Source: an uncultured Micrococcales bacterium
GTDB taxonomy: Bacteria > Actinomycetota > Actinomycetes > Actinomycetales > Microbacteriaceae
DNA length: 5,873 nucleotides
Reading direction: 5' to 3'
Assembly (NCBI GenBank): GCA_903893675.1
Contig: CAITNA010000191.1
Coordinates: forward strand, 1 to 5,873
Position 1 is the first letter of the stretch. Every line of letters begins with the position of its first letter. Below, one piece after another: positions 1 through 5,698 of this stretch. A program made the translations under genes and the position numbers. Below the pieces are notes generated by a model. It had not been told where the DNA came from, ran no database searches, and saw nothing but the letters and a program-made list of their open reading frames with translations.

Positions 1-215
1 ACGGTCTCGAAGACTCCGGTGCCGGTGAGCAGGTCGGCAACCGCCGATGCGCTGCGTTCCAGGTTTTCTGCTGGGAATGCATCCCAGGCGATGCCGGGGA
101 TTCGCACAAGCGAACCCAGGCGAGCGATTGCCTCAGGAAAGCGCGCTGCGACTTTCTCTTTGGCGAGGGTGACGGTGATGGAGTCGAACTTCGACGACTC
201 TGGCGAAAGATTCAT
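1..215 (-). CDS. M20-family dipeptidase, N-terminal fragment (runs off the left edge)
   Basis: Reading the minus strand from the ATG at 215-213 gives an open frame of 71 codons to the window edge with no stop. After a short leader the protein contains RLGSLVRIPGIAWDAF (residues 32-47), then ENLERSASAVADLL (50-63) and GTGVFETV. This is the usual N-terminal pattern of actinobacterial M20 metallopeptidases: a helix, the LVRIP segment, then a helix before the first beta strand. These are cytosolic zinc or cobalt enzymes that cleave dipeptides or related amide bonds. The metal-binding histidine, aspartate and glutamate residues lie outside the window, so activity cannot be judged. No Shine-Dalgarno stands before the ATG. 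A -10-like TAAGAT lies 7 nt upstream, which fits a leaderless message. The gene is divergent from the DUF3043 gene. I am confident of the family but not of the substrate. Confidence 0.8.
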   Translation of the reverse strand, partial: MNLSPESSKFDSITVTLAKEKVAARFPEAIARLGSLVRIPGIAWDAFPAENLERSASAVADLLTGTGVFET

Positions 216-220
216 GCTTG

Positions 221-228
221 TAATCTTA
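221..228. promoter_or_regulatory. Probable bidirectional promoter core with overlapping -10 elements
   Basis: The 8-bp TAATCTTA in the 37-bp divergent gap reads as TAATCT on the plus strand (221-226) and TAAGAT on the minus strand (228-223). Both fit the TANNNT -10 pattern. Plus-strand transcription would start near 233, leaving about 20 nt of leader including the ribosome site of the DUF3043 gene. Minus-strand transcription would start at about 215, the A of the dipeptidase ATG. The -35 elements are poor: only TTGATT on the minus strand at 253-248, with a long 19-bp spacer. The call rests on position and symmetry and is inference. Confidence 0.4.
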
Positions 229-252
229 AGTCGATAACCAGACGAGGAATCA

Positions 253-795
253 ATGTCAGATAACAAGCCAGCAGGCAAAAAAGGCCCTACCCCACCACGC
301 AAGGCTCAAGAGGCAGCGAACCGTCGCCCACTGGTCGGCGACAAGACTCCTGAGGGTCGCAAGCTAACCAAAGAACAGCAAGCCGAGGCTCGTCGCAAGG
401 CTCGCGTTGGCATGATGCGCGGCGAAGAGAAGTATCTTCCAGTTAAAGACCGAGGCCCGCAGAAGCGCTTTGCTCGTGACATCGTTGACTCACGCTTCAC
501 CACCGGCGAGATGATCTTGCCGACCATGTTTGCCTTCCTGCTGGTCACCGGTCTCGCAGGAAAGAACTTCATCTGGATTCAGTTCGCAGCACTTTGCCTC
601 ATGTGGGCGCTGTTTGTGATCGTGGCAATCGATGCAATCTTGATTGCCCGTCGCACCTCTAAGGCCGTCGCTGCAAAGTTCGGCACCAACAACGTCGAGC
701 GTGGCATCGGCTGGTATGCCGCGGTGCGCTCAATCCAATTGCGCCCAATGCGCATTCCAAAGCCACAGGTAAAGCGCGGCGAAAAGGTCGCTTAG
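253..795 (+). CDS. DUF3043 family actinobacterial membrane protein
   Basis: The 180-residue protein has a strongly basic soluble N-terminal part (about residues 1-84) with the family's opening GKKGPTPPRKAQEAANRRPL. Next come MMRGEEKYLPVKDRGPQKRF (54-73), two predicted membrane segments (about 87-102 and 107-131), and a basic tail containing WYAAVRS and IPKPQVKRGE. This order matches DUF3043, which is widespread in Actinobacteria and has no established biochemical role that I know of. The two segments are joined by a very short turn (AGKN), so they probably form a hairpin with both termini on the same side. By the positive-inside rule that side is the cytoplasm. The ATG is preceded by GAGGA at 244-248 with 4 nt spacing. 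The length is close to what I would expect for the family and nothing is broken. The next plus-strand gene follows after 78 bp. Confidence 0.85.
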   Translation: MSDNKPAGKKGPTPPRKAQEAANRRPLVGDKTPEGRKLTKEQQAEARRKARVGMMRGEEKYLPVKDRGPQKRFARDIVDSRFTTGEMILPTMFAFLLVTGLAGKNFIWIQFAALCLMWALFVIVAIDAILIARRTSKAVAAKFGTNNVERGIGWYAAVRSIQLRPMRIPKPQVKRGEKVA

Positions 796-811
796 TTTTA
801 AGCAACAGCAC

Positions 812-847
812 GGTTTCATCGCAACAAAAGGTTTCATCGCAAAAAAA
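812..847. repeat. 18-bp tandem direct duplication in the intergenic gap
   Basis: GGTTTCATCGCAACAAAA (812-829) is followed directly by GGTTTCATCGCAAAAAAA (830-847), differing at one base (C825 against A843). The pair fills about half of the 78-bp gap between the DUF3043 gene and the aldo/keto reductase and ends 15 bp before the reductase ribosome site. There is no dyad symmetry, so it is not a terminator. It could be a recent slippage duplication or a pair of protein-binding sites; the sequence does not decide. Confidence 0.8.
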
Positions 848-873
848 CTGCAATCCCTATCCAAGGAGAAAAA

Positions 874-1875
874 GTGAAGCACCGCTATCTAGGAAATTCA
901 GGATTCAAAGTTTCAGAGCTGACCTACGGCAACTGGCTGACCCACGTTAGTCAGATCGATGACAAGGCAGCGCACGCAACCGTGCACGCAGCGCTCGAGG
1001 GTGGCATCACCTCTTTCGACACCGCAGACGTCTATGCAAACCAGGCAGCGGAGTCTGTTCTCGGCGAGGCACTGAAGGGTCAGCGCCGCGAGGGCATCGA
1101 GATCTTCACCAAGGTCTACTGGCCTGTTTCTGAGAAAGGCCCGAACGACACCGGGTTGTCGCGCAAGCACATCATGGAGTCGATCAACGGTTCGCTCAAG
1201 CGCTTGCAGACCGACTACGTCGATCTCTACCAGGCTCACCGCTACGACGTCGAGACTCCACTCGAAGAGACCATGCAGGCATTTGCAGACATCGTGCGTG
1301 CGGGCAAGGCTCTCTACATCGGTGTTTCTGAGTGGAGCGCGGATCAGATTCGCGCGGCACACAAACTTTCGAAGGAACTCGGCTTCCAGCTGATTTCGAA
1401 CCAGCCGCAGTACTCGGCGCTCTGGCGCGTAATCGAGGCCGAGGTAATTCCTACCTCGCGCGAACTCGGTGTCTCGCAGATCGTTTGGTCGCCTATGGCC
1501 CAGGGCGTGTTGACCGGCAAGTACCAGCCTGGACAGCCGCTGCCTGAAGGCTCACGTGCTTCGAACGAGAAGGTCGGCGGCTCGATGACCAAGTACCTCG
1601 CAGAAGACGTACTCACTCGTGTTCAGTTGCTTCGCCCACTCGCAGACGAGCTTGGCCTGACCATGGCACAGTTTGCTTTGGCCTGGGTGCTGCAGAACGA
1701 CAACGTTTCGTCAGCAATCGTCGGTGCAACTTCACCCGAGCAGATCACCTCGAACCTTGGTGCAGTTGGCGTCGAGATTCCTGCAGAGATCATGGATAAG
1801 GTCACCGAGATTTTGAAGCCGGTTGCCGAGTATGACCCTCGCGAAACCAAGGCTCCAGACACTCGTCTCTGCTAA
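874..1875 (+). CDS. NADPH-dependent aldo/keto reductase (Kv-beta-like / YghZ-like group)
   Basis: This 333-residue cytosolic enzyme has an (alpha/beta)8 barrel and should reduce aldehydes or ketones with NADPH. The catalytic tetrad is visible: D49 and Y54 in FDTADVY, K80 in FTKVYWP, and H122 in LYQAHRYD. The substrate and cofactor floor shows SNQPQYSAL (175-183) and WSPMAQGVLTGKY (205-217). GATSPEQITSNLGA (284-297) is the C-terminal nucleotide-phosphate site typical of the voltage-gated K+ channel beta-subunit-like group. Length is normal for that group. The start is GTG at 874, set by a strong AAGGAG at 863-868 with 5 nt spacing and by the family opening MKHRYLGNSGFKVSEL. It could be read from the DUF3043 promoter across the 78-bp gap; I see no clear promoter of its own. 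The physiological substrate cannot be told from sequence. Its stop touches the stop of the convergent VOC gene. Confidence 0.92.
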   Translation: MKHRYLGNSGFKVSELTYGNWLTHVSQIDDKAAHATVHAALEGGITSFDTADVYANQAAESVLGEALKGQRREGIEIFTKVYWPVSEKGPNDTGLSRKHIMESINGSLKRLQTDYVDLYQAHRYDVETPLEETMQAFADIVRAGKALYIGVSEWSADQIRAAHKLSKELGFQLISNQPQYSALWRVIEAEVIPTSRELGVSQIVWSPMAQGVLTGKYQPGQPLPEGSRASNEKVGGSMTKYLAEDVLTRVQLLRPLADELGLTMAQFALAWVLQNDNVSSAIVGATSPEQITSNLGAVGVEIPAEIMDKVTEILKPVAEYDPRETKAPDTRLC

Positions 1876-2229
1876 TTATTCGAGCAGCTGAATTAGGTTG
1901 CCCTCTGGGTCAATGACGTCTTGCATCAGCTTGTCGTCATGACCGAATGCCTTGCCTAGCCTTGCGTGGCCCGTGGTTCGCCGAAGGGCGTCTGCGATGG
2001 AAGCCACTGCAAAGACAGGCTTCATGACGGCATCTTCGCGCACTGGGTATTCGCCAGAGACGTCGGCGCTGCGGTATTCAGCCGGAATTTCGTGCAAGTG
2101 CAACGTGTGCGCTGCCGAAACCAGTTGGCGATAACCCGCAGAATCGACTTTTGCTTCTAACTGGAGCAGTGCCTCATAGAAAACCGATGCTCGCTCGAGG
2201 TCATCGACCCAAAGGACCAGTTCGGTCAT
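1876..2229 (-). CDS. Small VOC-superfamily (glyoxalase/bleomycin-resistance fold) protein
   Basis: The 117-residue protein holds one VOC module pair. It opens with MTELVLWVDDLERASVFYEALL, the usual first beta strand and helix with the DLxxAxxFY pattern, and closes with VIDPEGNLIQLLE, the usual last strand. HTLHLHEIP (41-49) is the middle strand. VOC proteins are metal-dependent isomerases, lyases, dioxygenases or drug-binding proteins. Here E3 takes the place of the common first-strand metal histidine, H44 or H46 and E117 are other possible ligands, and the family member type is not recognisable. I chose the ATG at 2229 because it overlaps the pyrD stop as ATGA and begins exactly at the domain. 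An upstream in-frame alternative at 2259 would add only the unlike residues GSQDQEATH. Translation is probably coupled to pyrD, since no good ribosome site is present. Confidence 0.82.
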   Translation of the reverse strand: MTELVLWVDDLERASVFYEALLQLEAKVDSAGYRQLVSAAHTLHLHEIPAEYRSADVSGEYPVREDAVMKPVFAVASIADALRRTTGHARLGKAFGHDDKLMQDVIDPEGNLIQLLE

Positions 2230-3239
2230 GTGAGTTGCTTCTTGATCTTGCGAGCCCAAAGCGGACCTTCGAAGATGAAGCCGCTGTAGCCCTGCACCAG
2301 AGTTGCACCCAGAGCCATGCGCTCGCGCACATCGGTCGCGGTTTCGACGCCACCCACCGAAATGATTGCGATCTCTGCCGGCAGTGACTTGCGCAGCAGC
2401 TGCAACACCTGGAGTGAACGAGACTTGAGTGGAGCACCCGAAAGGCCGCCTGCTCCCCTGCTCGCGACGAGCTCGGCCGAAGACTTCAAGCCCGCTCGCG
2501 AAATTGTTGTGTTGGTCGCGATAACTCCGGCAAGTTTCAACTTTTTGGCGAGCTTGGCAACGGCTATGACGTCTTCGTCAGCCAGGTCTGGTGCAATCTT
2601 GACCAGCACAGGCTTGCCGAGCGATTCCTCGATGACTGCATCCAAGATTGGTTTCAGCGCTTCGACTGATTGCAGCGAGCGAAGACCAGGCGTGTTTGGC
2701 GATGAAACATTCACCGCGATGTAGTTAGCGACCGGGGCCAGCAGTCTGGCGCTGGTGCGGTAGTCGGCAACCGCGTCTTCAACGTCGACAACGCGAGATT
2801 TGCCGATGTTCACACCAATCACCGGAAGGCTCTTGCCGTAACGTTCGCGAGTCTTTGCGATGCGAGCGGCAACCACAGCCGCACCTTGATTGTTGAAGCC
2901 CATGCGGTTTATCAGCGCACGATCTGCAATCAAACGAAATAGTCGGGGCTTGTCGTTGCCGCTTTGTGCGACTGCGGTCACGGTGCCAACCTCGACGTGC
3001 GAGAAGCCAAGGTCGCCAAGTGCCTTGATGGCAACCGCGTTCTTGTCGAAGCCAGCAGCCAATCCAAATGGGGAATCAAAGTGCAACCCAAACGCATTCA
3101 CCGACTGCGATGACTTCACGCGCAGCAAATTCGAAAGCGAAGTGGCACCCAGCATGCGAATTGCCGCCATGCCAATGTGGTGCGCGAGTTCGGCATCCAA
3201 GTTGGCGAAGAAGAGTTTGAAGATTAGGCGGTAGAGCAC
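2226..3239 (-). CDS. pyrD: Dihydroorotate dehydrogenase (quinone), class 2
   Basis: PyrD oxidises dihydroorotate to orotate, the fourth step of de novo UMP synthesis, and passes electrons through FMN to the membrane quinone, probably menaquinone here. The N-terminal hydrophobic helical part (YRLIFKLFF...LDAELAHH, 3-21) is the quinone-tunnel and membrane-contact segment that marks class 2. FMN and substrate motifs follow in order: PFGLAAGFDKN (57-67), MGFNNQGAA (113-121), GVNIGKS (142-148), VNVSSPNTPGLRSLQ (176-190) with catalytic S180, KIAPDL (214-219), ATNTTISR (241-248), GGLSGAPL (264-271), SVGGV (294-298) and GATLVQGYSGFIFEGP (311-326). Length 337 is normal. The start is GTG at 3239: an in-frame TGA lies two codons upstream and no later start would keep the membrane segment. 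GAGG lies only 1 nt before the GTG, too close to work, so the message may be leaderless. The gene overlaps the VOC start by ATGA. Confidence 0.96.
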   Translation of the reverse strand: MLYRLIFKLFFANLDAELAHHIGMAAIRMLGATSLSNLLRVKSSQSVNAFGLHFDSPFGLAAGFDKNAVAIKALGDLGFSHVEVGTVTAVAQSGNDKPRLFRLIADRALINRMGFNNQGAAVVAARIAKTRERYGKSLPVIGVNIGKSRVVDVEDAVADYRTSARLLAPVANYIAVNVSSPNTPGLRSLQSVEALKPILDAVIEESLGKPVLVKIAPDLADEDVIAVAKLAKKLKLAGVIATNTTISRAGLKSSAELVASRGAGGLSGAPLKSRSLQVLQLLRKSLPAEIAIISVGGVETATDVRERMALGATLVQGYSGFIFEGPLWARKIKKQLT

Positions 3240-3245
3240 GCCTCA

Positions 3246-3251
3246 AGGTTA
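3246..3251 (-). promoter_or_regulatory. Candidate -10 element giving a leaderless pyrD transcript
   Basis: On the minus strand TAACCT (3251-3246) fits TANNNT and is followed by 6 nt and then the GTG start of pyrD at 3239. Transcription would therefore start on the first base of the start codon. No convincing -35 is seen 17 bp upstream. The misplaced GAGG beside the GTG supports leaderless initiation, which is common in Actinobacteria. This is inference from spacing only. Confidence 0.35.
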
Positions 3252-3265
3252 ATGCTTAAAGCAGT

Positions 3266-3293
3266 ACGGGACCCGCGTATTCGCCGATCCCGT
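3266..3293 (-). terminator. Imperfect hairpin after nrdR, probable terminator
   Basis: On the minus strand the outer arms are ACGGGA (3293-3288) and TCCCGT (3271-3266). Inside them come a T-G wobble, a C-G pair and one G-G mismatch, then the inner arms GCG and CGC closing on the loop AATA. That makes 11 pairs including the wobble. It begins 21 bp after the nrdR stop codon. The sequence that follows (ACTGCTTTAA) is only weakly T-rich, so termination may be partial or need Rho. It sits just upstream of the proposed pyrD promoter and would separate the hisD-nrdR and pyrD-VOC transcripts. It could instead act as a leader attenuator if transcription reads through. Confidence 0.45.
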
Positions 3294-3314
3294 TCCGAGT
3301 AAATAGTAAATGAC

Positions 3315-3800
3315 TTATTCGTCGGTTTTTGCCACTTCGTCGGTTTTGTCGATGGCGTGTTCCAGGCGCATCAGCTTGATGGCCTGCTCGAAGTCATCGA
3401 GCGACTCCCAACCCTGGTAGACGCTTGCGAAGCGCATGTAGGCAACCTCGTCGAGTTCGCGAAGCGGGCCAAGGATGGCCAAACCCACGTCGTGAGCCTC
3501 AACCTGGGCGGCACCGGTGGCTCGGATGGTCTCCTCGACCTTTTGGGCAAGCAGCGCAAGGTCGGCCTCGGTTACCGGGCGACCCTGGCAAGCCTTGCGA
3601 AGTCCGCCAACGATCTTGTCGCGACTGAAAGGTTCGGCAACGCCACTTCGCTTGACGATGACGAGCGATGCGGTTTCTGTGGTGCTGAAGCGCTGGTTGC
3701 ACTGCGGGCATTCGCGGCGACGGCGAATTGATGAACCGTCGTCAGAGGTGCGCGAGTCGATAACTCGCGAATCTGGGTAGCGGCAGAACGGGCAATGCAT
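3315..3800 (-). CDS. nrdR: Transcriptional repressor NrdR of ribonucleotide reductase genes
   Basis: NrdR senses ATP and dATP and represses ribonucleotide reductase operons by binding paired NrdR boxes. The 161-residue protein starts MHCPFCRYPDSRVIDSR, a zinc ribbon with cysteines C3, C6, C31 and C34, followed by RRRRECPQCNQRFSTTE. The ATP-cone domain spans about residues 46-136, with LVIVKRSGVAEPFSRDKI (46-63) and DEVAYMRFASVYQGWESLDDF (117-137). All signature residues are present. The tail after the ATP cone ends in an acidic KTDEVAKTDE repeat not needed by the family core. The ATG at 3800 has AAAGGAG at 3812-3806 with 5 nt spacing. It lies 25 bp behind hisD with no promoter or terminator visible between, so it is probably made from the hisD transcript. 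No ribonucleotide reductase gene or NrdR-box pair is in this window, so its targets lie elsewhere. Confidence 0.96.
   Translation of the reverse strand: MHCPFCRYPDSRVIDSRTSDDGSSIRRRRECPQCNQRFSTTETASLVIVKRSGVAEPFSRDKIVGGLRKACQGRPVTEADLALLAQKVEETIRATGAAQVEAHDVGLAILGPLRELDEVAYMRFASVYQGWESLDDFEQAIKLMRLEHAIDKTDEVAKTDE
3318..3347. repeat. Short direct repeat at the 3' end of nrdR
   Basis: TTCGTCGGTTTT occurs at 3318-3329 and again at 3336-3347, an 18-bp period that keeps frame and encodes the KTDE repeat ending NrdR. It is probably a small in-frame duplication that lengthened a disordered tail. Confidence 0.7.
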
Positions 3801-3825
3801 TCAGGCTCCTTTGCTTGAGTTCAGA

Positions 3826-5133
3826 CTACTTGAGTCGTTCGGTAACGGCCTGACCATGAGCATCCAAGCCCTCTGCCCTGGCGAAAGTGTCAATCTTCTG
3901 CGCAATCAGTGCCAGCTCGCTTGCCGAGTAATCGACGACCTGCTGCGCGCGAAGGAAGGTGTGCACACCGAGCCCGGCATTGAAGCGAGCCGTGCCGCCC
4001 GTCGGCAGCACGTGATTCGAGCCGGCCATGTAGTCGCCCAGAGCGACCGGCGAATAGTTGCCAATGAAGATTGCCCCCGCGTTGGTGATCTGGGTCAGCA
4101 CGTTGGTGTCGTCGGCCGTGACGATCTCGAGGTGCTCGGTTGCATAGGCATTTGCGAATTCGATCGCCGCTTCAATCGAATCGACGAGCACCACTGCGCT
4201 CTGCTGCCCCGCCAGTGCCGTTGCAATTCGCTCACTGTGCGTGGCTTCTGGGATGAGCTCATCCAAGTGATTGATAACCGCGTGTGCGAGGGCTTCACTA
4301 TCGGTGACCAAAACCGAAGCCGCAGCCTCGTCGTGCTCTGCCTGACTGATTAGGTCGAGCGCGATAAAACGTGCGTTCGCGGTCTCGTCTGCAATCACGA
4401 GAATCTCTGTGGTGCCGGCTTCAGAGTCAATTCCAACGGTTCCGCGCACAAGACGCTTCGCGGCTGCGACGTAGATGTTGCCGGGGCCGGTGATCAGGTT
4501 GACAGGCTGCAAGCCGATTTGGTGGACCCCGTAGGCCAACGCGGCGATTGCTGCTGGTCCGCCGACAACCAAGACCTCGGTGACACCAAGAAGCTTCGCG
4601 GTTGCTAGAACCGTTGGATGCGCGCGGCCGCCGAAGTCTTTCTGACCTGGAGTTGCGATGACGAGACGGGTTGCCCCGGCAATCTGCGCCGGCACCACAT
4701 TCATCACGACACTCGACGGGTAAACCGCCTTGCCACCAGGAACATAGAGCCCAACCGATTCGATAGGCACATAGCGGGTCGTGACTGTGCCGCCCGATTG
4801 GTGCCTGGTGGTCACGGTGCTTGGCAGGGCATCGCGGCTGGTTTTGCGAACTCGGGCGATCGACTCTTCGATGGCCTCGCGAAGCCCAGGTTCGAGCTGG
4901 GTAAGCGCCGCGTCGAGTTCAGATTGGCTGGCCCAGAGCGGGTCTGCAACGAAACCGTCGAAACGCTGGCTTAGCTCGGCAATCGCCTCGACTCCGCGGC
5001 TGCGCACGGCATCGATTACCTGAGCGGCTGACTTTGCGGCCTCGGTGATGTCGAGGGCGGCCCTTGGAACCAGTTCGCGAATCGCAGAGGGAGTTAGGCG
5101 CTGCCCGCGCAGGTCTGCGATGCGAATCGACAT
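3826..5133 (-). CDS. hisD: Histidinol dehydrogenase
   Basis: HisD carries out the last two steps of histidine synthesis, oxidising L-histidinol to L-histidinal and then to L-histidine with two NAD+ and a zinc ion. It is a cytosolic homodimer. The 435-residue length is normal. Visible signatures are YVPGGKAVYPSSVVMNVVPA (130-149), GPGNIYVAAAKRLV (216-229), IDSEAGTTEILVIAD (235-249), SQAEHDEAA (263-271) with zinc ligands Q264 and H267, ATEHLEI (331-337) with catalytic E333 and H334, GDYMAGSNHVLPTGG (366-380) with zinc ligand D367, and EGLDAHGQAV (421-430) with zinc ligand H426. The ATG at 5133 is preceded by GGAGG at 5142-5138 with 4 nt spacing, and the product begins with the usual MSIRIADLRG. 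No other his gene is nearby in the window. It is divergent from the flavin reductase and heads a probable hisD-nrdR operon. Confidence 0.97.
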   Translation of the reverse strand: MSIRIADLRGQRLTPSAIRELVPRAALDITEAAKSAAQVIDAVRSRGVEAIAELSQRFDGFVADPLWASQSELDAALTQLEPGLREAIEESIARVRKTSRDALPSTVTTRHQSGGTVTTRYVPIESVGLYVPGGKAVYPSSVVMNVVPAQIAGATRLVIATPGQKDFGGRAHPTVLATAKLLGVTEVLVVGGPAAIAALAYGVHQIGLQPVNLITGPGNIYVAAAKRLVRGTVGIDSEAGTTEILVIADETANARFIALDLISQAEHDEAAASVLVTDSEALAHAVINHLDELIPEATHSERIATALAGQQSAVVLVDSIEAAIEFANAYATEHLEIVTADDTNVLTQITNAGAIFIGNYSPVALGDYMAGSNHVLPTGGTARFNAGLGVHTFLRAQQVVDYSASELALIAQKIDTFARAEGLDAHGQAVTERLK

Positions 5134-5152
5134 TAGGCCTCCAATGCCCTCA

Positions 5153-5158
5153 ATTCTA
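5153..5158 (-). promoter_or_regulatory. Candidate -10 element of the hisD-nrdR transcript
   Basis: On the minus strand TAGAAT (5158-5153) differs from TATAAT at one position and lies 19 nt before the hisD ATG. Transcription starting near 5146 would leave about 13 nt of leader holding the GGAGG ribosome site. No good -35 was found at 16-18 bp spacing. The rest of the 64-bp divergent gap includes ATATTTAGGTAGG just before the flavin reductase ATG. That could hold a weak -10 for the plus strand but does not fit the consensus well. Confidence 0.4.
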
Positions 5159-5197
5159 GTTTTCGCTTAGTCTGGAAGGGATATTTAGGTAGGTTCA

Positions 5198-5698
5198 ATG
5201 GCCTTCGCAGCCGAAACAAATCCAGTCGATGCCCTCAAGGCGGTTTTCCGTCGTCATGCATCAGGCGTGGCAATCATCACGCTAAACGCCGAGAACGGCG
5301 ATCCGGTGGGCTTCACCGCAACCTCGATGACCTCGCTTGGTGCTACCCCGCCACTAGCCAGCTTCAACGTCGCCAGCGGCGCAAGCACCTGGGCTCACCT
5401 GTGCAAAGCGAAATACGTCGCCATTCACACACTGACTGAATCAAATATTCCGCTGGCTCAGAAGTTGGCAGCGGATCACACCAAGCGCTTCAGCGACTCG
5501 GATTGGACCCCAGGCCCTTATGGTTTGCCTATTTTCGATGGCGTCAGTTCAGTGCTGATTTGCCGCATCCGAGAAATTCACTCGGTTGAATCAAACGCTG
5601 TCGTCATTGTCGAAGTGATGGAAGGGCTCGTCGGAGCCGAGGCCAATCCCCTGATCTATCACCAGCGAACTTACAAGACCACCACTGACATCGTTTAG
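5198..5698 (+). CDS. Flavin reductase-like domain protein (FMN-binding split barrel)
   Basis: The 166-residue protein is one flavin-reductase-like domain. FRRHASGVAIITL (17-29), GFTATSMTSL (38-47) and PPLASFNVASGASTW (51-65) form the N-terminal flavin-binding part. GPYGLPIFDGVSSVLICRI (106-124) and the closing PLIYHQRTY (151-159) complete the barrel. Family members reduce FMN or FAD with NAD(P)H, often to supply a monooxygenase partner, or are flavoproteins of unknown substrate. No monooxygenase is adjacent, so the partner is unknown. Length is normal for a stand-alone reductase component. The ATG at 5198 has only a weak AGG before it (5191-5193). An in-frame later start would cut into the fold. 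The last 108 bp lie antisense to the extended dnaE frame. The reductase tail matches the usual domain end, so this is the reading constrained by its family. Confidence 0.88.
   Translation: MAFAAETNPVDALKAVFRRHASGVAIITLNAENGDPVGFTATSMTSLGATPPLASFNVASGASTWAHLCKAKYVAIHTLTESNIPLAQKLAADHTKRFSDSDWTPGPYGLPIFDGVSSVLICRIREIHSVESNAVVIVEVMEGLVGAEANPLIYHQRTYKTTTDIV

Noticed and set aside
19..237. Open frame of 72 codons on the plus strand
   Set aside because: It is antisense to the M20 dipeptidase N-terminus, which has a clear family match; the plus-strand product resembles nothing.
659..853. Minus-strand frame with a repeated CDET pattern
   Set aside because: It starts in the 18-bp tandem duplication and runs antisense into the DUF3043 gene; the repeat explains the pattern and there is no ribosome site.
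913..1362. 149-codon minus-strand frame inside the aldo/keto reductase
   Set aside because: It is an antisense shadow caused by G/C-rich third positions; the plus-strand gene has the full catalytic tetrad.
2230..2259. Upstream start for the VOC protein at 2259
   Set aside because: It would add ten residues read from inside pyrD that match no VOC opening, while the ATG at 2229 forms an ATGA overlap and begins at the domain.
3814..3835. CTTGAGT repeated 15 bp apart around the hisD stop
   Set aside because: Seven bases repeated twice, partly within coding sequence, is too little to call an operator.
3811..4353. 180-codon plus-strand frame opposite hisD
   Set aside because: It is antisense to hisD, which shows all zinc and catalytic residues; the plus-strand product has no recognisable motif.
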